Of a stretch of DNA of 21,664 nt, positions 13,534-21,416 are shown in pieces; position 1 is the first letter of the stretch; each line of letters starts with the position of its first letter. This stretch comes from VGBK01 sp043810615. Lineage in GTDB: Bacteria; Actinomycetota; Acidimicrobiia; Spongiisociales; UBA11373. The translations under genes were made by a program, and so were the position numbers. The stretch spans positions 1 to 21,664 of the forward strand of contig JBDROA010000130.1 of assembly GCA_043810615.1 (NCBI GenBank), in the 5' to 3' direction. The notes beneath the pieces were generated by a model, which ran no database searches, was not told where the DNA came from, and saw only the letters and a list, made by a program, of their open reading frames with translations.

Positions 13534-15705
13534 GTGGCCGCCGGCACCGAAACCATCATCTTCGACGTCGAGGGGATGACCTGCGCCTCGTGCGCCCTGC
13601 GCATCGAGCGGGTCCTCTCGCGCCAGGACGGAGTGACGGCGGCGGCGGTGAGCTTCGCCGGGCAGGAAGCGCGGGTCGAGGCCCTCCCCGGCGCCGACGC
13701 GGCCGCCCTCGAAGCGGCGGTGGCCCGCCTCGGCTACCGGGCCGTCCGCGCCCTGCCGAAGGAGCAAGGGGCGAGCGTGGCGGAGCGCTACGGTGCCGAA
13801 GCCCGCTACCAGCGGAGCAACTTCACCGCTGCCGCCGTGCTGACCCTGCCGGTGTTCCTCGTCTCGATGTTCGGCGACATGCACGCCCCGGTGTGGCGGG
13901 CCCTGGTCTGGGGCCTGGCCACCCCGGTGGAGTTCGTCTTCGGATGGCAGTTCCACCGCAACGCCGCCAAGCGCCTCCGCTCCCTGGGGGCGGGCATGGA
14001 CACCCTGGTGTCGCTGGGGACCCTGGCCGCCTACGGCTACTCGGTGTGGGCCTTCTTCGCCCACGAGCCCCTCTACTTCGAGACGGCGGCGGTCATCATC
14101 ACCTTCATCCTCCTGGGCCGCTTCCTCGAAGCGCGCGCCAAGGGGAGGGCCTCCCGGGCGGTGGCCCGCCTGCTGGAGCTCGGCGCCAAGGAAGCCCGCC
14201 TGCGGCGCGACGGCACCGAAGTGAGCGTGCCCATCGCCGCGGTGCGCCCCGGCGACCTCATGGTGGTGCGCCCCGGGGAACGCATCCCTACCGACGGCCG
14301 GGTGGTCGAGGGGACATCGGCGGTGGACGAGAGCATGCTCACCGGGGAGTCGGTGCCGGTGGAGCGGGGCCCCGGGGATGCGGTGTTCGGGTCCACCGTC
14401 AACCAGCACGGTCACCTGGTGGTGGAGGCCACCCGGGTGGGGGCCGAGACCGCCTTAGCCCAGATCGTGCGCCTCGTCGAGGAGGCTCAGGCCACCAAGG
14501 CTCCCATCCAGCATCTCGCCGACCGCCTCGCCGGGGTCTTCGTCCCGGTGGTGCTGGCCGTCGCCGCCGCCACCTTCGCCCTGTGGCTGGGGATCGCCGG
14601 CGAGGCCGGAGCCGCCATGGAAGCCGCAGTGGCGGTGCTGGTCATCGCCTGCCCTTGCGCCCTGGGCCTGGCCACGCCCACGGCCATCATGGTGGGCAGC
14701 GGCCGCGGCGCCGAACTGGGGGTGCTCTTCAAGGGAGCCGACGTCTTCGAGCGCTCCCGCCTGGTGGACACGGTCGTGTTCGACAAGACCGGCACCCTCA
14801 CCCGGGGGGCGATGACGCTACGCTCCCTGGAGACCGCGGAGGACCGCCGCCGCACCCTGTACCTGGTGGGCAGCGTGGAGGCCGCCTCCGCGCATCCCGT
14901 GGGGAAGGCCGTGGCCCTCGGCGCGGAAGAGGAGGGGATCGACCTGGGCCCGGTGAGCGGGTTGGAGGCCGTGCCCGGGCTGGGGGTGCGAGGCACGGTG
15001 GACGAGGTCGAGGTGTGGGTGGGCCGCCCCCGCTTGCTGGAACAGGCCGGGCTGGTGGTCCCGGGCAACCTGGCCGCCGCCCTGGCCGCCATGGAGAACG
15101 AGGGGCACACCGCCTTCCTCGCCGGCTGGAACGGCGAAGCCCGGGCGGCCCTCTCGGTGGCCGACGGGTTGCGGCCCACGGCCTTGCCCACCGTGGCCGC
15201 CCTGCAGGCCGCCGGCCTCGAGGTTGTCATGCTCACCGGCGACAACCGGCGCACCGCTACCGCCATCGCGGGCGCCCTGGGCCTCACCCGGGTGGCCGCC
15301 GAGGTCCTGCCGGGCGAGAAGGCGGAGGAGGTGGCCCGCCTCCAAGCCGAGGGGCGCACCGTGGCCTTCGTTGGCGACGGCATCAACGACGCCCCGGCCC
15401 TGACCCGCGCCGACCTGGGCATGGCCGTCGGCACCGGCACGGATGTGGCCATCGAAGCCGGAGATGTGGTGCTCATGTCGGGCGACCCGGCCCTGGCCCG
15501 CACCGCCCTGGGCTTGGCCGCAGCCACCTTCCGCACCATCCGCCAGAACCTGTTCTGGGCCTTCGCCTACAACAGCGCCGCCATTCCCCTGGCGGCCGCC
15601 GGCCTTCTCGACCCAATGATCGCCGCGGCGGCAATGGCGCTGTCGAGCGTCTCGGTGGTCACCAATTCGCTGCGCCTGCGACGCTTCGGGCGCCCGAGCG
15701 CCTGA
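13534..15705 (+). CDS. copA: Copper-translocating P1B-type ATPase (CopA)
   Basis: A 723-residue membrane pump that exports Cu+ from the cytosol. One N-terminal HMA domain has GMTCASC (Cys17, Cys20). Then come the actuator TGES (270-273), the membrane CPC metal site (373-375), the phosphorylation motif DKTGT with Asp417, the P1B HP dipeptide (454-455) and GDGINDAP (614-621). About eight membrane helices are visible. GTG 13534 has no strong ribosome site and is probably translated by coupling to the chaperone gene. The CPC site points to Cu+ (or Ag+). It is convergent with the HdrB gene. Confidence 0.95.
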   Translation: MAAGTETIIFDVEGMTCASCALRIERVLSRQDGVTAAAVSFAGQEARVEALPGADAAALEAAVARLGYRAVRALPKEQGASVAERYGAEARYQRSNFTAAAVLTLPVFLVSMFGDMHAPVWRALVWGLATPVEFVFGWQFHRNAAKRLRSLGAGMDTLVSLGTLAAYGYSVWAFFAHEPLYFETAAVIITFILLGRFLEARAKGRASRAVARLLELGAKEARLRRDGTEVSVPIAAVRPGDLMVVRPGERIPTDGRVVEGTSAVDESMLTGESVPVERGPGDAVFGSTVNQHGHLVVEATRVGAETALAQIVRLVEEAQATKAPIQHLADRLAGVFVPVVLAVAAATFALWLGIAGEAGAAMEAAVAVLVIACPCALGLATPTAIMVGSGRGAELGVLFKGADVFERSRLVDTVVFDKTGTLTRGAMTLRSLETAEDRRRTLYLVGSVEAASAHPVGKAVALGAEEEGIDLGPVSGLEAVPGLGVRGTVDEVEVWVGRPRLLEQAGLVVPGNLAAALAAMENEGHTAFLAGWNGEARAALSVADGLRPTALPTVAALQAAGLEVVMLTGDNRRTATAIAGALGLTRVAAEVLPGEKAEEVARLQAEGRTVAFVGDGINDAPALTRADLGMAVGTGTDVAIEAGDVVLMSGDPALARTALGLAAATFRTIRQNLFWAFAYNSAAIPLAAAGLLDPMIAAAAMALSSVSVVTNSLRLRRFGRPSA

Positions 15706-15736
15706 CGCCGGGCCCGTCCGCTACCGAGGAGGCCGC

Positions 15737-16639
15737 CTACGCGCCCTTGGGCGCCGTGGCCGCCGTGGGCCGCTTGATGATGGCCTCGGCCGACACCAGC
15801 TCCTTGCCGATCCCCAGTCGCTTGACCCCTACTCCCAGGGCCAGGCCGAGCAGCTGGGTGAAGTAGAGGATGGGCATCGCGTAGTCGGTGCCGTAGACCC
15901 GGTTGACCTCGGCCTGGTAGCACTCCAGATTGGTCTGGCACAGCGGGCAGGTCGTGGCGATGACCTCGGCGCCGACATCGACCGCGCTCTGCAGCAGGTC
16001 GCGCAGCGTCTGCACCGCAGCCCGCCGGTTGGTCACCATAAGGGCGGCGCCGCAGCAGCGAAGCTTGTACGGATAGGGCACGGGATCGGCCCCGGCCGCT
16101 TGCAGCAAGCTTTCGAAGTACCGGGGGTCGTCGACCTGGCTCTGATCCAGCCCGGGCCGCCTGGGCCGCACGATCTGGCACCCGTAGTACGGAGCCACCC
16201 GCAGACCCTTGAGACGCTCGTTGGCCTTCTTGCGGATGGTCGCCAACGCCTCGTCGGTGACGAAGGCGTCCATGATGTGGCCCACTTCGATGCTGCCGTC
16301 GTAGTGCAGGTCGTCGGCCTCGAGGGCGTAGTTCATGTGCTCCGCCAGGTCGGGGTCGCGCTTGAGGGCCGCATTCGTGGTCCACAGGTTCTTGTAGCAG
16401 GCGTTGCACGGGGCCACGATGTTGAGGCCCTGCTTCTCGGCGATGGCCAGGTTGCGGGCGCAGAGCACCGTGGCCAGCAGATCGTCGACGTGCGAGTAGG
16501 CGGTGGCCCCGCAGCAGTTCCAGTCCTCGAGCTCTTCGAGTTCGAGGCCGAGCTTGTGGGCCACCTCCATGGAGGACACGTGATAGGTGGCCGCCATGGT
16601 CTCGAGCGAGCAGCCGGGGTAGTAGGCGTAGCGGGTCAT
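15737..16639 (-). CDS. Heterodisulfide reductase subunit B-like protein
   Basis: A 300-residue protein with two complete cysteine-rich CCG modules. The first is Cys10 (YYPGC), Cys42-Cys43 (NCCG), Cys78 and Cys81 (PCNAC). The second is Cys154 (YYGC), Cys195-Cys196 (RCCG), Cys231 and Cys234 (CPLC). In HdrB these bind non-cubane [4Fe-4S] clusters that reduce a disulfide substrate. ATG 16639 forms ATGA with the HdrC-like stop. It is the last gene of the signalling operon; no HdrA, FlxABCD or MvhD gene follows, since copA is convergent. True CoM-CoB chemistry is not expected in a bacterium, so the substrate is unknown. Confidence 0.9.
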   Translation of the reverse strand: MTRYAYYPGCSLETMAATYHVSSMEVAHKLGLELEELEDWNCCGATAYSHVDDLLATVLCARNLAIAEKQGLNIVAPCNACYKNLWTTNAALKRDPDLAEHMNYALEADDLHYDGSIEVGHIMDAFVTDEALATIRKKANERLKGLRVAPYYGCQIVRPRRPGLDQSQVDDPRYFESLLQAAGADPVPYPYKLRCCGAALMVTNRRAAVQTLRDLLQSAVDVGAEVIATTCPLCQTNLECYQAEVNRVYGTDYAMPILYFTQLLGLALGVGVKRLGIGKELVSAEAIIKRPTAATAPKGA

Positions 16640-17214
16640 TCGATACCGTCCAGGGGGAGGACGCGGGCCACCATGCTCCGCAGGTTGTGGATTCGCTTGA
16701 TCCGCGCGGGGAGCAGCGGCAGCCGGCCTTTGGCCAGCAGCTTCAGCCCCATCTGCATCTCGCGCATCATCCCCGGGAACCCGCCTTCGAAGATGAAGGC
16801 CGGGGCGTACCCGGGCTCGTACGACTTGCCCGTCCGCAGGATGGTTCGGGTGAAGCGCCGCGAGAACTCCGGTGCCACCCAGTCCCGATCGAACGTGTCC
16901 TTCCACAGCGAGTACCGGGTGAGGGCGTACATGACGTCGGCGGGGCGGATCCCCTCGGGGCACTTCTCGGTGCAGGCGTAGCACGAGGCGCAGGTCCAGA
17001 AGGTATTGGAGGCCATGACCTCCTCCTTCATGCCGGCGTTGATGAGGCCGATCAGAAAGCGCGGCGTGTGGTCCATGAACTCGACTACCGGGCACGCCGC
17101 CGAGCACGTGGCGCACTGGATGCAACGGACCAGGGAGGCCCCCTCCTCGGCGTGGAGGAGGTTCTCCACCTCCTCCCGGAAGGAGACCTTCCTCGCAGTC
17201 GATGTCACCACCAT
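16636..17214 (-). CDS. Heterodisulfide reductase subunit C-like ferredoxin protein
   Basis: A 192-residue protein with two CxxCxxCxxxCP motifs, Cys31-34-37-41 (CIQCATCSAACP) and Cys75-78-81-85 (CASCYACTEKCP), each binding a [4Fe-4S] cluster, within the helical HdrC fold. It should pass electrons to HdrB, encoded next. The start is uncertain among ATG 17214, GTG 17211 and GTG 17208, which are consecutive codons; GGGAGGG lies only 1-2 nt before the ATG and suits GTG 17211 better. The gap to the upstream REC gene is 11 nt. No membrane helix is seen, so it is cytosolic. Confidence 0.88.
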   Translation of the reverse strand: MVVTSTARKVSFREEVENLLHAEEGASLVRCIQCATCSAACPVVEFMDHTPRFLIGLINAGMKEEVMASNTFWTCASCYACTEKCPEGIRPADVMYALTRYSLWKDTFDRDWVAPEFSRRFTRTILRTGKSYEPGYAPAFIFEGGFPGMMREMQMGLKLLAKGRLPLLPARIKRIHNLRSMVARVLPLDGIE

Positions 17215-17225
17215 TCCCTCCCGGC

Positions 17226-17642
17226 TCACTTGGCGGCGCGCCGCGCTTCGGCGGCGGCGATCATGTCCGCGGCCTTCTGCAGCAGCATGTCGGGATCCAC
17301 CGGTTTCTCCACCAACTCGTCGACCGGCACGAACCCGGGGTGTACCGCCTGGCCGGGGAAGAGAAAGGCGATCTGCTCGCGCACGCTGGTGATGATGAGC
17401 ACCGGCATCTCCCGCAGGACCGGGTCCTTGCGGATCTTTCGGGCCATCATCACGCCTTCGGCGCCGCGACCCATCATGATGTCCAGGCACAGCAGATCGT
17501 GGCTGCCGCGCTTCAGGGCATCCCAGCCGTCCTTGGGGTTGTACGCCACCTCGGTGTCGTACTTGGTGTCGAGGATGGCCTTGATCCCCTCCACGAAGTC
17601 GGGGTCGTCGTCGACGATGAGCACCAACTTGCGCTCGCTCAT
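17226..17642 (-). CDS. Stand-alone response-regulator receiver protein
   Basis: A 138-residue single REC domain with no output domain. The acidic pocket is Asp11-12-13, the phosphoacceptor Asp54 (LCLDIM), the switch Thr/Ser at 85-86 and Lys113-Pro114. Between beta-4 and Lys113 there is a longer insertion (about residues 88-110, REQIAFLFPGQ...FVPVDE) than in CheY-type proteins. I recall similar insertions in receiver proteins encoded with Hdr genes in anaerobes. It overlaps the REC-kinase gene by ATGA. It may be the final phosphate acceptor that touches HdrCB, an inference from order. Confidence 0.9.
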   Translation of the reverse strand: MSERKLVLIVDDDPDFVEGIKAILDTKYDTEVAYNPKDGWDALKRGSHDLLCLDIMMGRGAEGVMMARKIRKDPVLREMPVLIITSVREQIAFLFPGQAVHPGFVPVDELVEKPVDPDMLLQKAADMIAAAEARRAAK

Positions 17643-18793
17643 CCCGCCTCTCCTTTCGAGACCTGGTCCGGAGGTACCCCCTCCGATCCCGCTGCGGGCG
17701 TACCCGGAACCGGCAGTGCAATCACAAAGGTACTACCCCGGCCCGGGTCGCTGGCCGCGGTGATGGTCCCCCCATGGCTCTCAACGATACGGCGGGTGAC
17801 CGCCAGGCCGATCCCGGCCCCGCCCACGCCGCTCGTTGCCGCCTGGCCCCGATAGAAGGCATCGAACAGACGTGTCAAGTCTGCCTCCGGAATGCCGACT
17901 CCCGTGTCAGTCACCGAGACCACTACCTTCTCGCCCCGACGCACGGCCGATACCTGCACTCTACCGCCCTCGCGCGAATACTTAACCGCGTTACCGATCA
18001 CGTTGAGCAGGGCCTCGGTCAGCGTCCCCTCGTCGCCGAACACGGTCGCCTCCGGGTCGACGTCCGCCTCGATGGTCACCGCCTTGCGCACCGCCTCCGC
18101 CTGGGCGCTCTCCACCGCCTTGGCCACCGGCACGGCGACGGGTACCGCACAGAAACTCTCCTTGAGGCCGACGAAGTCCACCGAGAAGCCGCGCAGCCAT
18201 CGGTTCACCAGGGCCAGCAGGTCCCTGAGGCGGCTGCTCATCCGCTCCAGCCGGCGCTGCTGGTCCTCCGAGACGACCCCCGCCAGTTCCTTTAGGAGCA
18301 CAAACAGGTTCTGCTGAATGGCCCCGAGGGGGGAGCGCAGCTCGTGGGACACGATGGCGGCGAAGTTCTCCCGCAACGCCTCCCTTTCCCGCCGCAACGC
18401 CGCCGCCTCGACCACCAGGTCTCGCCACTCGAGGCCTCGCCGGATCATGGAGCGGAACTCGTCGGGGGTAAAGGGCTTCGGCAAGAAGTCGCGGGCCCCC
18501 CGCTGCATCGCCTCCACCGCCGATGTGATGGTGGCGAAACCGGTGAAGACGATGCAGACGATGGTCGGGTCCAGGGCCCGGATCGTCTCGAGGACCTCCA
18601 TGCCCGACAGGCCCGGCATCTTCAGGTCCACGAAGACCAGGTCGGGATCGAAAGCCCTCACCTGCTCCAGGCCTTCGGTGCCCCCGCCGACCGCAACCAC
18701 CTCGTACTCGCTCCCCTCGAGTATGGCCCGGCAGGAGTCGAGCACCACCTCCTCGTCGTCGATGAGCAGCAGGCGACGGCCGGTCCCGGTCAC
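17639..18793 (-). CDS. Soluble REC-histidine kinase
   Basis: A 384-residue cytosolic protein with an N-terminal receiver domain (Asp12, Asp13, phosphoacceptor Asp56, Lys106-Pro107), a short coiled-coil linker (about 120-143), a HisKA helix with His150 (SHELRSPLG) and an ATPase domain (N264-N268, DTGVG 296-300, GIGL 327-330). It has no membrane segment. The receiver can accept phosphate from the Cache kinase encoded upstream, and its own kinase can pass phosphate to the REC protein encoded next, so a phosphorelay fits the gene order. Both ends overlap the neighbours by 4 nt. Confidence 0.92.
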   Translation of the reverse strand: MTGTGRRLLLIDDEEVVLDSCRAILEGSEYEVVAVGGGTEGLEQVRAFDPDLVFVDLKMPGLSGMEVLETIRALDPTIVCIVFTGFATITSAVEAMQRGARDFLPKPFTPDEFRSMIRRGLEWRDLVVEAAALRREREALRENFAAIVSHELRSPLGAIQQNLFVLLKELAGVVSEDQQRRLERMSSRLRDLLALVNRWLRGFSVDFVGLKESFCAVPVAVPVAKAVESAQAEAVRKAVTIEADVDPEATVFGDEGTLTEALLNVIGNAVKYSREGGRVQVSAVRRGEKVVVSVTDTGVGIPEADLTRLFDAFYRGQAATSGVGGAGIGLAVTRRIVESHGGTITAASDPGRGSTFVIALPVPGTPAAGSEGVPPDQVSKGEAG

Positions 18794-20715
18794 GATGGCT
18801 CCTCCTCCTTCTCCCCCAGCGGCAGTTCGATGGTGAACGCGGTGCCCGCCCCGAGCTCGCTCTCCACTGCGATGGTCCCGCCGTGCTCCTTGACGATCCC
18901 GAAGCTGATGGCCAGGCCCAGGCCGGTCCCGTGCCCGACCTCCTTGGTGGTGAAGAAGGGGTCGAAGATGCGGCCCAGGCCCTCTTCGCTTATGCCGCAG
19001 CCGGTATCACGGAACACGATCTGGATGACCTCTCGCTCGAGTTCGAGCCCGGTGGTGACCGACAGCCGGCCGGTCCCGCCCATGGCCTCGGCGGCGTTGA
19101 CGATCAGGTTCATGAACACCTGTTGCATCTGCGCCGGATCCACCACGACATCCGGGAGGCAGTCGGCGTAGTCCCGCTCCACCTCGATGTTGTGGAACAG
19201 GGCCCGGTCCTCCACAAGGGAGAAGCACTCCTCAATGATGGCGCAGACGTTGGTCGGCTTCTTGTGCGGCTTCTGGGGACGAGAGAACACGAGAAGCCCC
19301 CGGATGATCGTGGTGCAGCGCGCCGCCTGGTTGGCGATCTTCTCCACCGGAACCCGTTGCGGGTCGTCTGCCGCCATTCGTTCGAGGAGCAGGTGAGAGT
19401 AGGTCACGATCCCCTGCAGTGGGTTGTTCAGCTCGTGTGCCACGTCGGCGGCCAGCTGCCCCACCACCGCCAGGCGCTCCGACGCCATGATCCGCTTGCG
19501 GGCGAAGTCCTTCAACTGCTCGTCACGGGCCTTGAGAGCCGCCGCCATCGTGTTGAAGGCCCCGGCCAGCACAGCAATCTCATCGTGTGTCGTCACCGCT
19601 ACCCGGGCGTCGAGGTCGCCCTCGGCCACCCGCCGCGAGGCTTTCACCAGAGCGCGCACCGGAGTGGCCAGCCGGCGAGACACGAAGAAGGAAATGGCGG
19701 TCGCCAGAGCCACCCCGCCCAGGGTGATGCCCACGAAGAGCAGGATGGAGCGCGTCTTGAGGTCGCTGTAGGGCCTTTCCAGGATGCCCACGTAGAGCAT
19801 CCCCAGCACGTCGCCGTCGAGGCCGCGCAGGGGGGTGTAGCCGGTGAGGTACCAGTCCCGGACCACGTAGGCGCGGTCCAGCCAGCGCTCCCCCTGCACC
19901 ACCACCTGCTGGTACACCTCGGCAGACACCCGGGTCCCGATGGCCCGGGCGCCGTCCTCGTTGAGCACATTGGTCGCGATGCGCACGTCGTCGAGGAAGA
20001 CCGTCGCCGTGCCGATGTCGAAGCCCTCGTAGGTGTCCCCCTCGAACACGGTGTCCTTGATCCTGTCCACGATCTCGACGCGGCGATTCAGCAGCAACCC
20101 GCCGTACAGGGACCCGATCACTCTCCCGGCGTAGTCGACGATGGGGGCGGCCGCCACCAGCACCAGGCCGTCGTCGAGGACCGCCTCCTCCACCGGCCGG
20201 GCGCCCTGCGTGTCCACCAGGTCGATCCGGGCGGCTTCCGCCAGGCCCGGGGCCTCCGCCGCCAGTCGATCCGCCGAGTAGACGGCGTTGCCGACCGTCG
20301 CTCGGCCCGACTCGAGTGCCGCCGCCACCACGGCATCGCCGGCCTGGGAATCGCCCACGACGAGGGGATTCCCGGCTCGCAGCAGCACCTTCCCGGTGGC
20401 ATCGGTGACGGAGAGGAAGTCCAGGTCCTCGGCGAGCATCGCTCCCAGCAGTTCCCCGGCGGCCACCTGCACCTGGCCGTCCAGCAGCGCATTCCGAAGA
20501 TAGAACCGGTCGGCCGACAGCCGGAGCACGTCGTGGAGGCGGGCCGAGTAGGCGCCGTACATCTCCTGGGCGGAGTTCAGGTCGGACTCGACCCGCCTCT
20601 CCGCCTCGGCCAGCACCCGACTGCCGATGAAGAACGCCGCCACCCCGCTGAAGGTCGCGCTGAGCAGGAAGATGACGGCGAGAAACGCCAGCATCAGCTT
20701 GCCGAAGCGGCTCAT
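18790..20715 (-). CDS. Cache-HAMP sensor histidine kinase, NtrB-like
   Basis: A 641-residue membrane sensor. TM1 is at about 7-30, an extracytoplasmic Cache sensor at about 33-322 (ending WYLTGYTPLRGLDG...LYVGI), TM2 at about 323-346, HAMP at about 347-400, and a HisKA helix with His427 (AHELNNPLQG). The ATPase domain shows N536-N540, DTGCG (570-574) and GTGLGL (596-601). The HELNNPL box is typical of kinases near metabolic or redox operons. I chose ATG 20715 because TM1 follows at once and GAGG lies about 11 nt upstream; an open frame to 20820 adds a low-complexity piece. It heads the five-gene operon with REC-kinase, REC, HdrC and HdrB. A weak -10 (CACACT, 20811-20816) lies about 100 nt upstream. 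Confidence 0.92.
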   Translation of the reverse strand: MSRFGKLMLAFLAVIFLLSATFSGVAAFFIGSRVLAEAERRVESDLNSAQEMYGAYSARLHDVLRLSADRFYLRNALLDGQVQVAAGELLGAMLAEDLDFLSVTDATGKVLLRAGNPLVVGDSQAGDAVVAAALESGRATVGNAVYSADRLAAEAPGLAEAARIDLVDTQGARPVEEAVLDDGLVLVAAAPIVDYAGRVIGSLYGGLLLNRRVEIVDRIKDTVFEGDTYEGFDIGTATVFLDDVRIATNVLNEDGARAIGTRVSAEVYQQVVVQGERWLDRAYVVRDWYLTGYTPLRGLDGDVLGMLYVGILERPYSDLKTRSILLFVGITLGGVALATAISFFVSRRLATPVRALVKASRRVAEGDLDARVAVTTHDEIAVLAGAFNTMAAALKARDEQLKDFARKRIMASERLAVVGQLAADVAHELNNPLQGIVTYSHLLLERMAADDPQRVPVEKIANQAARCTTIIRGLLVFSRPQKPHKKPTNVCAIIEECFSLVEDRALFHNIEVERDYADCLPDVVVDPAQMQQVFMNLIVNAAEAMGGTGRLSVTTGLELEREVIQIVFRDTGCGISEEGLGRIFDPFFTTKEVGHGTGLGLAISFGIVKEHGGTIAVESELGAGTAFTIELPLGEKEEEPS

Positions 20716-20880
20716 GACACCGTCGCCTCGCTCTTCTCCGGGCCCGAACGCGTGGGCCGGCCGGGGAGCGCGACCCGCTTCCCCTTCCGGCGTCTCGCCG
20801 TCACCTGCCCAGTGTGCCACGCCTCCACCGCGCCGCGGCAGGGGCCTCCGTCGCTGCCGCCAGGGCCGAATGCGGGGAGG

Positions 20881-21130
20881 CTATTCACGCCCGTCCTCTT
20901 CCTCCCAGGGACGCTCCCACGGCCGCTTGCTCAGTTGGGGCGGGCGCTCCCAGACCACGTCGAGGAACAGGATGCCGGCCCGGAAGCCCCCGGCGAGCAG
21001 GGCCAGGCCCGCCGCCTTCTCCCAGAGGACCCCGATCACCGCGAAGACGGCCCCCAGGCACATGGCCCCCACACGACCCGATCAGGAGCAGGCCCAGGAG
21101 CACCCCCTTGGCCACCGGCCACAGCCACAT
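20881..21130 (-). pseudogene. Small membrane protein gene with a one-base frameshift
   Basis: From ATG 21130 the frame reads MWLWPVAKGVLLGLLLIGSC, then runs out of sense at a G5 run (plus-strand C run 21066-21070). If one G is removed, it joins AMCLGAVFAVIGVLWEKAAG and continues to the TGA at 20881 as an 82-residue protein with two hydrophobic segments and an acidic tail (EEEDGRE). A leaderless -10 (TAGGGT) precedes the ATG by 6 nt, which supports a real gene. Either a recent mutation or a homopolymer sequencing error is possible; the family is unknown. Confidence 0.5.
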
Positions 21131-21136
21131 CCCCGC

Positions 21137-21142
21137 ACCCTA
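21137..21142 (-). promoter_or_regulatory. Probable -10 box for a leaderless transcript
   Basis: TAGGGT on the minus strand ends 6 nt before ATG 21130 of the small membrane gene, the same layout as at 2672-2677 and 6863-6868. Confidence 0.4.
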
Positions 21143-21179
21143 CAGCCGCGGGGGTCGTCCGAGTGAGGTGAGACGACGG

Positions 21180-21196
21180 CACCCCACCTTGGGGTG
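21180..21196. other. Short hairpin near the phage remnant
   Basis: CACCCCA-CCT-TGGGGTG is a perfect 7-bp stem with a 3-nt loop. It lies between the frameshifted membrane gene and the terminase remnant. It may be a weak terminator or part of an old junction. Confidence 0.3.
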
Positions 21197-21209
21197 GTCA
21201 CCCTGGGCG

Positions 21210-21326
21210 ATGAGCAGGCCGGAGGGTGCCGCCCTGGGGGAGTGGGAAACCGAACTGCTCGTCTTCCCCAACGGACGGCACGACAGCCAGGCCGACCCGT
21301 TCGCCTACGCCGCCCTCCAAGTCGTC
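21210..21326 (+). pseudogene. C-terminal remnant of a phage terminase large subunit
   Basis: The frame reads EGAALGEWETELLVFPNG then RHDSQADPFAYAALQVV. This matches the C-terminal nuclease end of TerL proteins, usually E(L)LxFPNGxHDDQVDAxxxAL, where the HDD Asp is catalytic. Here the second Asp is Ser and Val is Ala (HDSQAD). Nothing terminase-like lies upstream, where a 20-kb stretch of chromosomal genes begins, and downstream the frame runs antisense to another gene without resemblance to phage proteins. It is a fragment of a lost prophage rather than a working gene. Confidence 0.65.
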
Positions 21327-21416
21327 CACACCCCAACCCACAGCGCCGCCGACCTCGCCGAAGCCCCCTCGACACCCCTGAACTCATCCAGGCCTGCGAG
21401 TGGAGGAACCAGGCGG

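Noticed and set aside
15741..15754. GCGCCC-TT-GGGCGC palindrome between copA and hdrB as a terminator
   Set aside because: The stem is only 6 bp with a 2-nt loop and lies inside the HdrB coding end, so support is too weak.
13590..15866. 758-codon plus-strand frame inside copA
   Set aside because: It is an out-of-frame Arg/Gly/Pro-rich reading of the copA gene.
18883..21171. 762-codon plus-strand frame over the Cache kinase
   Set aside because: Composition is His/Gly/Arg-rich shadow sequence antisense to a kinase with all its motifs intact.
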